DNA from: Bacteroidaceae bacterium
GTDB lineage: Bacteria; Bacteroidota; Bacteroidia; Bacteroidales; Bacteroidaceae
DNA length: 53,517 nucleotides
Reading direction: 5' to 3'
Assembly: GCA_016284045.1 (NCBI GenBank)
Contig: JAEEOB010000056.1
Coordinates: 1 to 53,517, forward strand
A model generated the notes under the pieces. It did no database searches, had not been told where the DNA came from, and was given only the letters and a program-made list of their open reading frames with translations. Below are positions 38,612-47,457 of this stretch, one piece after another (positions within the stretch are counted from its first letter, which is position 1; the number at the start of each line of letters is the position of its first letter). The position numbers and the translations under genes were made by a program.

Positions 38612-40471
38612 TCAGTCAAAATCGAGTATAATGACCTCTTTAGGTTGCAAAACGAGTGTGTTTTCAAGCGAAATCATCGTATGGTTGACGATGTTCTCGG
38701 CTTTCTTTTGTGGCAGCACCTCCTGATAAGGCTCAAGCGGCAGTTCCGCTTTCTCAGGGGTTCCATTAATCATCACGGTGACGGTCTTGCTGTTGTAGGT
38801 CCTGGCATAGACATACACGCCGCCACGCACATGGAAATGGGTCAGTTTTCCGAAATGAACAGCCTCGTTATGCTTTCTCCAATGGAGGAGATTTTTGGTG
38901 GTGTTGAAATACCATGCTTGCAGATTGTTTCTTCCCTGTACGGAGAATGCGTCGTTGGTGTCGCCAGGCCATCCGCCGGGGAAGTTCTGACGTAGCACAC
39001 CGTCGCCTTTCGACTTGTTTGCTGCCATACCCACTTCGTTACCGTAATAGAGCTGTGGGATTCCCCTGAGTGTGAGCAGCAGTGCGAGTGCCTGCTTGTA
39101 GCGTGTGGTGTCGTTCGCCATCTCAGGGTTCTTCTGGAAGCGGTCGGTGTCGTGGTTGTCGAGGAAGGTGAGCAGGTGATTTGTGTCGGCAAACACGCCG
39201 TCCTGTCCGAGATATTCATACAACCGGGCAAATCCGTGATCCCATTCATCGGTTTTCTCATCGCACACATAGTTGAGCAGCGACATCAAGGGGAAATCCA
39301 TCACAGTCTTCAACTTGGTGTTGCGTGGTGCGGCGAGCTTGCTATCCTTCTGCCAGTAAGACACTCCCACATTATTATTTATCCAAGCCTCACCCACGAT
39401 ATTGAATCCCGGATATTCCTGCTCGATACGCTCACACCATTCCACCATCGCATCGAAATCGCAATAGGGATAGGTGTCCTGACGAATGCCGTCGATTTTG
39501 GCAAACTCAATCCACCAGATGCTGGTCTGGATGAGATAGTCCTTCACGAGCCGGTTTTTCTGGTTCCAGTCGGGCATGGCTTTCACGAACCAGCCGTCAA
39601 CCGTGCGTGAGCGGTCGAATCTCGATGCGTTGACATCAGCAACGGCAGCAGTGCGGTAGCTGCTCTGCACATACTGACCATCGAAGTTGAACCAGTCGGA
39701 CTGGGGCATGTCGGTGAACAGGGGGTTGAAACTGCCGCAATGGTTGAACACCAGGTCCTTTACGATTTTGATTCCCCTTTTGTGAGCCTGCTCCACGAAA
39801 TTACGGTAGTCGTCGTTCGTACCATAGCGAGGATCCACCTTATAATAATTAGTAATGGCATAACCGTGATACGATTCCATCTCCATGTCATTCTCAAGCA
39901 CTGGTGTAGGCCAGATAGCAGTGATGCCGAGGTCAGCGAGATAGTCGAGCTTAGCGGTCATCCCCTGCAAATCGCCTCCATGGCGTGCCAACGGGATATT
40001 ACTATCACACACCTTTTCCCGCATTCCTTCAACCACATCATTAGCAGTGTTGCCATTGGCGAAACGGTCAGGCATCAGCAGATAGACCACATCAGAGGCA
40101 TCAAAGGACTTGCGGTTGAATGGTGATTTCGGCTTGAGCTCATAAGCAATCTTCTCGTTTCTCTTCCCATCTGACAGCTTAACTTGGAAAGACTGAGCCG
40201 GTGCGTTTTCTGTGTTAATATAAAGAATTAGGTAGTTAGGGTTTTTAACCTTCACCACCTCCATAATAGTCAGCTGGTTGGCTCCTTCCAAAGAAGGAGT
40301 CATATCAGCGATGTTGTCACCATGAATCAGCATTTGGAAAAGATGGTTTTCCATTCCACTGTACCAGCAGAGAGGATGAACGAAATCAATTGTCTGATTG
40401 TTCTTCGCCTTTATCTGCTGTACAGAAAGAACGGAAAACACTGCAATCAGGAAAAAAGCAATTCGTCTCAT
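38612..40471 (-). CDS. susA: GH13 neopullulanase-like enzyme
   Basis: 619 aa, the length of B. theta SusA. Signal peptide MRRIAFFLIAVFSVLSVQQI, periplasmic. N-terminal cyclomaltodextrinase-type domain (~25-125: WYSGMENHLFQMLIHGDNIA), then the GH13 barrel starting at VVYLLMPDRFANG. Catalytic Asp332 (GIRQDTYP), Glu361 (VGEAWIN) and Asp441 (FLDNHDTDR) are all present. A C-terminal beta domain ends VLQPKEVIILDFD. It cuts alpha-1,4 links in pullulan and maltodextrin after import. First gene of the minus-strand sus cluster and divergent from the regulator. Confidence 0.92.
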   Translation of the reverse strand: MRRIAFFLIAVFSVLSVQQIKAKNNQTIDFVHPLCWYSGMENHLFQMLIHGDNIADMTPSLEGANQLTIMEVVKVKNPNYLILYINTENAPAQSFQVKLSDGKRNEKIAYELKPKSPFNRKSFDASDVVYLLMPDRFANGNTANDVVEGMREKVCDSNIPLARHGGDLQGMTAKLDYLADLGITAIWPTPVLENDMEMESYHGYAITNYYKVDPRYGTNDDYRNFVEQAHKRGIKIVKDLVFNHCGSFNPLFTDMPQSDWFNFDGQYVQSSYRTAAVADVNASRFDRSRTVDGWFVKAMPDWNQKNRLVKDYLIQTSIWWIEFAKIDGIRQDTYPYCDFDAMVEWCERIEQEYPGFNIVGEAWINNNVGVSYWQKDSKLAAPRNTKLKTVMDFPLMSLLNYVCDEKTDEWDHGFARLYEYLGQDGVFADTNHLLTFLDNHDTDRFQKNPEMANDTTRYKQALALLLTLRGIPQLYYGNEVGMAANKSKGDGVLRQNFPGGWPGDTNDAFSVQGRNNLQAWYFNTTKNLLHWRKHNEAVHFGKLTHFHVRGGVYVYARTYNSKTVTVMINGTPEKAELPLEPYQEVLPQKKAENIVNHTMISLENTLVLQPKEVIILDFD

Positions 40472-40537
40472 ATTGTTTCCATTTATAAAGTGTTAATTAT
40501 ATCAGGTATTTAATTCGTTAGTTTTAGTTTTCATGTG

Positions 40538-40545
40538 CAAAGATA
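40538..40545 (-). promoter_or_regulatory. -7 promoter element of susA
   Basis: The minus strand reads tatctttg, an exact TAnnTTTG match 67 nt upstream of the susA start; a weak ttg 22 bp before it could be the -33 element. The 274-bp gap also carries the divergent regulator promoter. Confidence 0.6.
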
Positions 40546-40683
40546 TAACAAAAAAATATATAAAAATCAACGTATAAAAAAAATATAAATATTCCAATAA
40601 TCTTATAGGTTTATTTTCAAGAAGTTAACTAATATATCTTAATTAAAAAATATAAATTCATTTATTAAAAAAAAACGATAAAA

Positions 40684-40715
40684 TTTGCCAGTTTACTCAA
40701 AAAAGTGTAATTTTG
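40684..40715 (+). promoter_or_regulatory. Promoter of the SusR-like gene
   Basis: TTTG at 40684-40687 and taattttg (-7) at 40708-40715, 20 bp apart, with a 30-nt leader. Confidence 0.65.
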
Positions 40716-40745
40716 GTGTAAAAATAACAACAAAGCCACTCCATT

Positions 40746-42350
40746 ATGTTTTTCACACGATTTTTACACTTTGTTATTGTCTTTATTTTCAGTATGAGTT
40801 CGTTTGCACAATCCGATGAATTCGCAGAAGAGACACTTTACAGCGCCTTGGATTCGCTCGATGAGATAATCGAACAAAAAGAGCAATTCGCATCTGCATG
40901 GGAAACTCAGACTGAAAGCTTAAGGCAGAAGGCGCTTCATTCACCGGCTTCACAACGTTCAGCCGCCTTTTGGCAGCTTTTTGACCGCTACCGTCGTGTG
41001 CAGACCGACTCCGCTCTACATTATCTTCGTATATTGCAAAATCTGCCTGAGGTAAAAAACAACAAGAACCAATCGAATCTTGTTGAAATCAGCTTGGCCG
41101 ACATCTATGGCGTGAGTGGTCTTTACATCACGTCATTGAATATACTTACATCTTTGGATGCCAGTGAAATGACGGAAACGACTAGAGCTCGTTATTACCA
41201 CACGCTGCGCACCATCTACGGCTGGCTGAGCGGCTATACACCAAACGATGAGTTCAAGAAGAGCTACGAGGCAAAAATTAGTGAATACCGTGATTCGATT
41301 CTCCGATATGATCAGGACAGCTTGAGCCGGCACATCGTGCTTGCAGACAAATATCTGGTGAACAGTGATGCAAAAAATGCACTCCGGCTGTCGTTCTACG
41401 ACCTGGATGCCTCTGATTCTGCCAACAAACGGTATATCTATTCCAATCTGGCAGAAGGTTACCGTCAGTTGGGCGACTCGGCACGCTATACCTATTATCT
41501 CACGCTGACTGCCATCGACGACCTCCGCGACGGTGTTCGTGAATACATGGCTCTCCCTACTCTCGCCCGTCAGCTATATTCCGTGGGCGATTACGAACGC
41601 GCCTACCGTTACCTCACCTGTACAATGGAAGATGCGAGTCATTGCAAAGCGAGGCTCCGAGCCGTTGAGACGAGCAGCATTTTCCCCATCATCGACCGTG
41701 CATACAAGAAACAGGAGGAATCGAAACGACGAAGCGAGCATTACTTAATGATTGCGTTGGTGATTTCCACACTTTTATTAGGGACATTGCTGTTCATTCT
41801 CCGCAAACAAAACCGTAAATTAGGCACGGCACGGCAGAACCTGATGGCTTCAAACGAACGCCTGCAGTCGTCTAATGAGGAACTGGCAAAGACCGACAAG
41901 CTGAAAGAGGATTATATCGCCTTTTATCTCGATAAATGCCGCGGGTATCTCGTAGCTCTGCAGAAATACCGGCGTGAGCTGCTTAAGCTGGCGAAATCAA
42001 AGAATCATGACGAACTGCTGAAACGTCTTAACTCTTCGGAGCTGATGGATGAGGAGCAACAGCGGTTTTATAAGGACTTTGACGAGTCGTTTCTGAATAT
42101 CCATCCTCAGTTTGTGGAACGATTCAATGCTCTCCTGGCAGACGACAAACAAATCAAAGTAAAACGTAACGAGCTGCTGACAACAGAGTTGCGTATCTTC
42201 GCACTGATACGCCTAGGAGTGACCGACACCACCGCTATCGCCCGATTCCTCAATTACTCCACTGCTACAGTCTATAACTACCGCAGCCGGATTCGCAACA
42301 ACTCAAAATCCGACAAAGCGGTATTTGAGGACATGGTGATGAAATTATAA
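40746..42350 (+). CDS. susR: SusR-like membrane-spanning starch regulator
   Basis: 534 aa. Signal-like N-terminus (FLHFVIVFIFSMSSFAQ), TPR-like periplasmic half (~25-330), one TM at ~332-353 (LMIALVISTLLLGTLLFIL), a cytoplasmic coiled coil (NLMASNERLQSSNEELAKTD), and a C-terminal helix-turn-helix at ~490-515 (GVTDTTAIARFLNYSTATVY). This layout fits the DUF6377/SusR group. SusR senses maltose or longer in the periplasm and turns on susA and susB-G. It is divergent from susA exactly as in Bacteroides. Direct proof of maltose sensing is not visible in the sequence, but the synteny makes the call strong. Confidence 0.88.
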   Translation: MFFTRFLHFVIVFIFSMSSFAQSDEFAEETLYSALDSLDEIIEQKEQFASAWETQTESLRQKALHSPASQRSAAFWQLFDRYRRVQTDSALHYLRILQNLPEVKNNKNQSNLVEISLADIYGVSGLYITSLNILTSLDASEMTETTRARYYHTLRTIYGWLSGYTPNDEFKKSYEAKISEYRDSILRYDQDSLSRHIVLADKYLVNSDAKNALRLSFYDLDASDSANKRYIYSNLAEGYRQLGDSARYTYYLTLTAIDDLRDGVREYMALPTLARQLYSVGDYERAYRYLTCTMEDASHCKARLRAVETSSIFPIIDRAYKKQEESKRRSEHYLMIALVISTLLLGTLLFILRKQNRKLGTARQNLMASNERLQSSNEELAKTDKLKEDYIAFYLDKCRGYLVALQKYRRELLKLAKSKNHDELLKRLNSSELMDEEQQRFYKDFDESFLNIHPQFVERFNALLADDKQIKVKRNELLTTELRIFALIRLGVTDTTAIARFLNYSTATVYNYRSRIRNNSKSDKAVFEDMVMKL

Positions 42351-42356
42351 AAATTA

Positions 42357-42475
42357 ATAGGAGGTTATAGGAGATTATAGGAGGTTATAGGAGGTTATAG
42401 GAAATTATATGAGATTATAGGAGATTATAGGAGATTATAGGAGGTTATAGGAGGTTATGGGAGATATGGGAGGTT
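42357..42475. repeat. 10-bp tandem repeat (ggagattata/ggaggttata)
   Basis: About eleven to twelve near-identical 10-bp units, with G/A and G/T variation, just after the susR stop. No terminator hairpin is visible inside. Confidence 0.9.
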
Positions 42476-42568
42476 TGGGAATTGAAACTTTTAAAAAGTA
42501 ATTTTTGGGGTATTTGAAAAGAAAAGAAAAAGAAAAAAACAAAGATGCCTAAAATAAAAACTGAAAAA

Positions 42569-42600
42569 TTTGTAATTTATGAAAATAATGTATAAATTTG
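42569..42600 (+). promoter_or_regulatory. Promoter of the dockerin-like binding protein
   Basis: TTTG at 42569-42572 and taaatttg at 42593-42600, spaced 20 bp: the best-formed promoter in the window. Leader about 160 nt. Confidence 0.72.
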
Positions 42601-42769
42601 CACTTTCGTAGTATCAATTAATTCATAATTGAGAATTAAGAAATCAGAATTATTATTTATCAAATGAATTAACTACTATATTCTCTCTCAACTTATCAAA
42701 TGAACAACAACTTAATATCATAGATTTAATTAACTACTTTATTAACCCTTTTAAAAAAATTACTGACTT

Positions 42770-45700
42770 ATGAAACATCGATTACTAATCTCCCTGCTTT
42801 TGGGCGGGATGGCAATCGGAGCGAGTGCTCAGACGGTGACAGCCGACCTGACCTCGAAGCTTCAGAATGCCGATTTCAGTAAGGACAGTCCTGTGGCAAG
42901 TACGATTTTCACGTACGACTACAACATGCCGGATGACGGTACCGGCGCAGGCGGCACAGGATTGTTTGGTATGCAACCCGTTACGGGATGGACAGCCAAT
43001 CAACCGACGGACAACATCAAGGTGATGCAGTCCAGTAGTGATCCAGACCGTGGAGACGGCACAAACGCAAAGGCTTGCGGTGTGTTCGCCTACGAGGATG
43101 ACGGTGACGAGAACGTGAACACCATCGGTCTAGGTGGTGAATTCTATGCTCCTTACATCAACGACGGCATCACCACGACCACCAACGCACTCGGCATGGT
43201 AGCAGTATGGGGAGCGAATGCCATTTACTCACAGAACGTTAGCCTGAGCCAGGGTGCCTACATGCTGGTTGTAACCTTGCAGAATGTGGCTGGTTCAGGT
43301 ACCATCACCAACAAAATTGGTTTTGTTGCAGGTGACGGCACTGAATATCTGTCCACGAAAGACGCCTATGAGCTGAATGTATGGACATCCGACACCATCA
43401 CATTCCGTCTGCCAGCCGCCACCGACGGACAGGTTCAGTTAGGCTTAAGTTTCGGCAGCGGTTCTGGTTCTGCTCCACACCTCTTTATTGATAATGTGAA
43501 GCTCTATCAGATAGACGAGCAGGAGCTGATTCAGAAAGACATTGATGCAGCGAAGGAAGAGCTGCAGCAGCTTGTGAATCTGGGTAAGGTATATGGTGTT
43601 GACACCAGTGCCTCTCAGGCAGTGATCAACAACCCGAACGCCACCCTCGAGCAGGTAAAGGCACAGATAGAGAAACAGAAGGAAATCAACGCCAGCGGCG
43701 TGACCGACCTGTCGCCTTACTTCTTCAACAACCCTCACTTCGACGAGGATGACCCGCTTGAAGGCGGTATCTGCACCTACGACTACGACTGTGAGAAGAA
43801 CGGTATTCCGCTCACCAACTACAGTATGCTTCCGCTGAGTGGCTGGGAGCGCTCAAAGACCGACAACGGTTGTGCAGCCGGTGTCTATGCAGTGGGCAGC
43901 GGATGCTTCCTCGGAGGCGTTGACTTCATCGTGCCGACCACAATGAGCGACGGCTCAACCGAAGGCAAAGTGCTTGGTCTTGTAACCTGCTGGAGTATGA
44001 GCGTACAGTACAAGCAGACTTGTACACTTCCTGCCGGACAGTACACCCTGAAGTTCTCTTACTACAACGCAGGCGGTACGACAGCAATCACGAAGAACCT
44101 CATTGGTTTCGTAGCTGACGACGGCACCGAGTATCTCGGCACGAACACCACCTTCCCTGTAGGCAAATGGACGATGGAGGAAATCAACTTCACCCTTGCT
44201 GAGGAGACCACTGGTTACTTCACTATGGGTTACAGCTCACCGAATGTCGGCTCAGCCAATGTTCCTCACTTCTTCACTGATGGTATCCAGCTCTTCTACG
44301 TAGGCAACATCGACCCGAGCGTGTTTGCCTTGAAAGCAGCCGTATCGACTGGTAACAAACTGCTTGAGGAGTACTTCCAGCAGAGCATGAAGGACGAGCT
44401 TGAGCAGAAAGTTGAGGCAGCCCAGGCACTGCTCGACAGCAACAGCACTGACAGCGACGCCAACACCGCAGCAGCCCAGGCTGTCACATCGATGGTCAAC
44501 GGCGTACACGCCAGCATTGAAGCTTACGAAAAACTGCGTGAGTTCTTCGACGGTGAGTTTGCCGACACCTACGAGAAATACGAGACCACAAGCCTAAAAC
44601 CACAGCTTGACGAGATGAGCGACAATATCTCAGAGCAGATTGACGACGAGCCAACCTGGAGTGTTGATGAAATCAATGAGTGCATCGCATCTCTGCCCGG
44701 CATCATCAAGGTATATGTTCAGGAGCAGTTCGATCAGGCAGTAGCCACCGGCACAAGCGACGGTGACCTCGACATCTCCGTAATATACGGTGACCTCCTC
44801 GGCGCCACTTACAGCACGAGCGCACTGCAGGGCACAAGTGTGGTTGACAAGCAATGGAACTACGGCGACGCAGGCAACTTCAAGACCCAGTACGGCACAA
44901 TGGAGGTATGGAACCAGAGTCCGTTCACAGTGAGCCAGACGATGACGAATATGCCAGCAGGAACCTACACACTGAAGACGCGCGCATTCTACCGCACAGC
45001 AGACCAGGTGACCAACTATTCAGAGTATATCGCATCTCCTGCAGACTACGCTTACGTGTTCGCAGGCAACTTGAAGACTCCACTTTCGAACATCGCCGAG
45101 ATAGCATCTAGCAATGCAGAGGAATTCTCCGCAAGCAACAGCGCCGTTGGCGACAACAGCGACCTTTATGTTCCGAACAGCCAGCAGGCAGCCTACAACG
45201 TGTTCGAGAACAAGTTCAGAGACTACGACGAGACCACACTGAAATCCGTTCAGACCGTGCTGACCTCTGAGGGCGACCTGACCTTCGGTGTGACCGCTGA
45301 CCAGATGCAGGGCAACGCATGGGTGGTATGGTACACCTTCGAGCTTTACTACAATCCTGTGATTGACGAGAACATCGTTGATGACGAGCTGACTGCCGTT
45401 CTTGAAGAGGTGACCAACTACATGGCGGAGAACGAGAGCAACATGAGCTCCACCGCAGCCCGCGCCGCCAAGGACGTGATTGACCAGGCAAATAACGCAA
45501 AGGAAAGCGGCACGAACGAGCAGAAGAGCCAGGCCATCACCGACCTGAAGTCAACTCTTGAAGATGCAAAAGCCAACGTGAAAGCCTATGAGGCATACAA
45601 CGCAGCCGTTGACAACCTGACTAACGTGGCAGGTGAATATCAGGACAGCGCCTCTCCTGAGGCATTGGCAGCAGCTGAAGACCTGCTCAACAACTCTGAT

Positions 45701-46417
45701 CCAGATAACATGACCACCACTGAGCTTGAGGAAGGCACAGTAGAATTGAACAAGGCTGCATCCCGCCTGAAGATACCAGACAATTCGAATCCTCCTTGCG
45801 ACTTCACTCAGGTGATTGACAATAACAGCTTCGAGATGGGCGACCTCACCGGATGGACCGCTTATATGGGAGCAGACACCGGCGTCAAGGAAGTGGCGAA
45901 CGAGACATACTTTGTTGAGAATGCCGATGGCGCATACCTGTTCAACACATGGAACGGCAGCGCACCAGCTGACGGTTTCTATGTGAGCCAGACTCTCTAT
46001 TGCCTGCCAGCAGGAACCTACAAACTTGAGGCCCTGCTCGCATCCGACCTTAACGCAGAGATCAGCCTGTCGGCAGCCGGCTTCTCCGAGACCTTCACAA
46101 TGGAGAACGAAAAGGACAAAGCCATGGACTGCAGTCTGACCTTCATGCTTGGTGAGGAGACCGACGTTGAAATTAAGGCCTCCTGCCCGAAGTGGTTCAA
46201 GGCCGACTACTTCCGCCTGACTTACGTAAGTGCTGACGCACTGAAGAAGGGCGACGTTAACGGCGACACCAAGGTTGACATCTCCGACGTAGTGGCTATC
46301 ATCAACACGATGGCAGGCGACACCAAATTCGCAGGCACATCAGATGTCAACGGTGACGGCGCAACGAATATCTCCGACGTCGTGATGGTAATCAACATCA
46401 TGGCCGATCAGGAATAA
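42770..46417 (+). CDS. Large secreted multi-module protein with dockerin-like C-terminus
   Basis: 1215 aa, signal peptide MKHRLLISLLLGGMAIGASA, no lipobox. Four beta-sandwich, carbohydrate-binding-like modules: ~25-248, ~310-520 (both contain a TYDYxxxxxG and FVAxDGTEYL signature and look like duplicates), ~660-870 and ~1005-1155 (FEMGDLTGWTAYMG, CBM4/9-like). They are joined by helical linkers at ~249-305, ~525-640 and ~876-1003 of the FIVAR type. The end carries two EF-hand-type repeats: DVNGDTKVDISD (1162-1173; Gly6 is Thr) and DVNGDGATNISD (1192-1203; Asp9 is Asn). No catalytic motif is seen. A binding or scaffold role beside the starch locus is likely. Ligand unknown; starch is inferred from location. 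Confidence 0.8.
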   Translation: MKHRLLISLLLGGMAIGASAQTVTADLTSKLQNADFSKDSPVASTIFTYDYNMPDDGTGAGGTGLFGMQPVTGWTANQPTDNIKVMQSSSDPDRGDGTNAKACGVFAYEDDGDENVNTIGLGGEFYAPYINDGITTTTNALGMVAVWGANAIYSQNVSLSQGAYMLVVTLQNVAGSGTITNKIGFVAGDGTEYLSTKDAYELNVWTSDTITFRLPAATDGQVQLGLSFGSGSGSAPHLFIDNVKLYQIDEQELIQKDIDAAKEELQQLVNLGKVYGVDTSASQAVINNPNATLEQVKAQIEKQKEINASGVTDLSPYFFNNPHFDEDDPLEGGICTYDYDCEKNGIPLTNYSMLPLSGWERSKTDNGCAAGVYAVGSGCFLGGVDFIVPTTMSDGSTEGKVLGLVTCWSMSVQYKQTCTLPAGQYTLKFSYYNAGGTTAITKNLIGFVADDGTEYLGTNTTFPVGKWTMEEINFTLAEETTGYFTMGYSSPNVGSANVPHFFTDGIQLFYVGNIDPSVFALKAAVSTGNKLLEEYFQQSMKDELEQKVEAAQALLDSNSTDSDANTAAAQAVTSMVNGVHASIEAYEKLREFFDGEFADTYEKYETTSLKPQLDEMSDNISEQIDDEPTWSVDEINECIASLPGIIKVYVQEQFDQAVATGTSDGDLDISVIYGDLLGATYSTSALQGTSVVDKQWNYGDAGNFKTQYGTMEVWNQSPFTVSQTMTNMPAGTYTLKTRAFYRTADQVTNYSEYIASPADYAYVFAGNLKTPLSNIAEIASSNAEEFSASNSAVGDNSDLYVPNSQQAAYNVFENKFRDYDETTLKSVQTVLTSEGDLTFGVTADQMQGNAWVVWYTFELYYNPVIDENIVDDELTAVLEEVTNYMAENESNMSSTAARAAKDVIDQANNAKESGTNEQKSQAITDLKSTLEDAKANVKAYEAYNAAVDNLTNVAGEYQDSASPEALAAAEDLLNNSDPDNMTTTELEEGTVELNKAASRLKIPDNSNPPCDFTQVIDNNSFEMGDLTGWTAYMGADTGVKEVANETYFVENADGAYLFNTWNGSAPADGFYVSQTLYCLPAGTYKLEALLASDLNAEISLSAAGFSETFTMENEKDKAMDCSLTFMLGEETDVEIKASCPKWFKADYFRLTYVSADALKKGDVNGDTKVDISDVVAIINTMAGDTKFAGTSDVNGDGATNISDVVMVINIMADQE

Positions 46418-46431
46418 TCCCCTATCCTACT

Positions 46432-46469
46432 CCTGTCCACGGTTTGAAAGCCGTGGACAGGCTTTTTTT
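46432..46469 (+). terminator. Intrinsic terminator of the dockerin-like protein gene
   Basis: Stem CCTGTCCACGG (46432-46442) / CCGTGGACAGG (46451-46461), loop of 8, then a run of seven Ts. Confidence 0.93.
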
Positions 46470-46540
46470 GTTTTAGCTATTTTCGAAATAACGAGATAAC
46501 GAAATAACGAATCCACATCTAACCCCTAAACTTCAAACTT

Positions 46541-47137
46541 ATGAAAAAAGCCATTCTTTCAATTGCGTTAACGCTGATATGTTCGATGAGCGTACTGGCA
46601 GACGACATCACGATTGTTCCGGGTGAGACATTCACGCTTGACATCTGCATGGAGAACGAAGAGCCAGTATGCGCATGGCAGGCAACCGTGATACTTCCCG
46701 AGGGAATCGAGTTAGTGAAAAACGGAACAAGCTATGAAGTGAGCCTGTCGGAGCGTCACACCGCGAGATACTCCCTCATGGTGAGCCCTCATAAAAACAA
46801 ACCCAACGAATACACCATCCTCGTTTATAACGTGAGTCTTGTGCCCTTGAAAGGGAACAGCGGTCCAGTGGCGACACTGAAACTGCATGCCTCTGACGAC
46901 TATCAGGGCTCCTCCACTATTCAGGTGGTGAACCAGAGCCAGTCGTCGTTGGACGCTAAGAGCCTGAAAGTGGCAGACCAGAAGCACACCATCATCGCCG
47001 ATGCCAGCTCGATAGAGACCGTGAGAGCCAAAGACCTGAAAGGTAAGCAGGTGTTCAATCTGAACGGTGAACCAGTGAGCAAGCCTGCCTCCCGTTTTAT
47101 CTATGTGGTTGACGGAAAGAAGGTTTTGGTGAAGTAA
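46541..47137 (+). CDS. Small secreted cohesin-like protein with T9SS-like tail
   Basis: 198 aa. Signal peptide MKKAILSIALTLICSMSVLA. Mature part ~21-150 reads as a beta-sandwich with cohesin-type landmarks: an opening strand pair DDITIVPGETFTLDI, WQATVILPEGIELV, YTILVYN, and the closing GNSGPVATLKLHAS. The last ~35 residues (KQVFNLNGEPV...FIYVVDGKKVLVK) resemble the short type IX secretion tail of Prevotella proteins. It lies 123 bp after the dockerin-like protein with a terminator in between; no own promoter was found, so read-through is possible. The cohesin call is an inference from pattern, not from a database match; it could be another Ig-like sandwich. Confidence 0.6.
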   Translation: MKKAILSIALTLICSMSVLADDITIVPGETFTLDICMENEEPVCAWQATVILPEGIELVKNGTSYEVSLSERHTARYSLMVSPHKNKPNEYTILVYNVSLVPLKGNSGPVATLKLHASDDYQGSSTIQVVNQSQSSLDAKSLKVADQKHTIIADASSIETVRAKDLKGKQVFNLNGEPVSKPASRFIYVVDGKKVLVK

Positions 47138-47287
47138 TTTTAAGTTTTTGGTTTTTAGTTCTTAGTGAGTTAGATATTATGAATCTTGCCATTGTGCGAT
47201 TCTGTAAGGTGACTGGCTTGTAGTTGTTGAAGTATCTGACCCCAAAAGCAGAAGCAACCAGACATAGTCATAGTCTCCTCTATATGT

Positions 47288-47317
47288 ATCCTGCAGATAG
47301 AAACTGCAGGATTTTTT
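47288..47317 (+). terminator. Intrinsic terminator of the cohesin-like gene
   Basis: ATCCTGCAG (47288-47296) / CTGCAGGAT (47304-47312), 7-nt loop, then TTTTTT. Confidence 0.85.
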
Positions 47318-47375
47318 GTGTTAAAAATATGTTATACAACATAATCCGTGTATCATGTAAATGAAAAAAAATACG

Positions 47376-47383
47376 TAACTTTG
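47376..47383 (+). promoter_or_regulatory. -7 promoter element of the EF-G paralogue
   Basis: taactttg matches TAnnTTTG, about 75 nt before the ATG at 47458. No recognisable -33 box. Confidence 0.6.
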
Positions 47384-47457
47384 TATGCTTTATATGCAAA
47401 AAGTAACAAAGGTATAAAACATAGATTTATCAATTTATATAATCCTAAAAAATCATT

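Larger units (their letters stand above)
47138..47457. other. Intergenic region before the EF-G paralogue
   Basis: 320 bp. Holds a tttttggtttttagttcttag stretch akin to the 4432-4573 repeat, a terminator (47288-47317), and the EF-G promoter (47376-47383). No gene. Confidence 0.6.
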
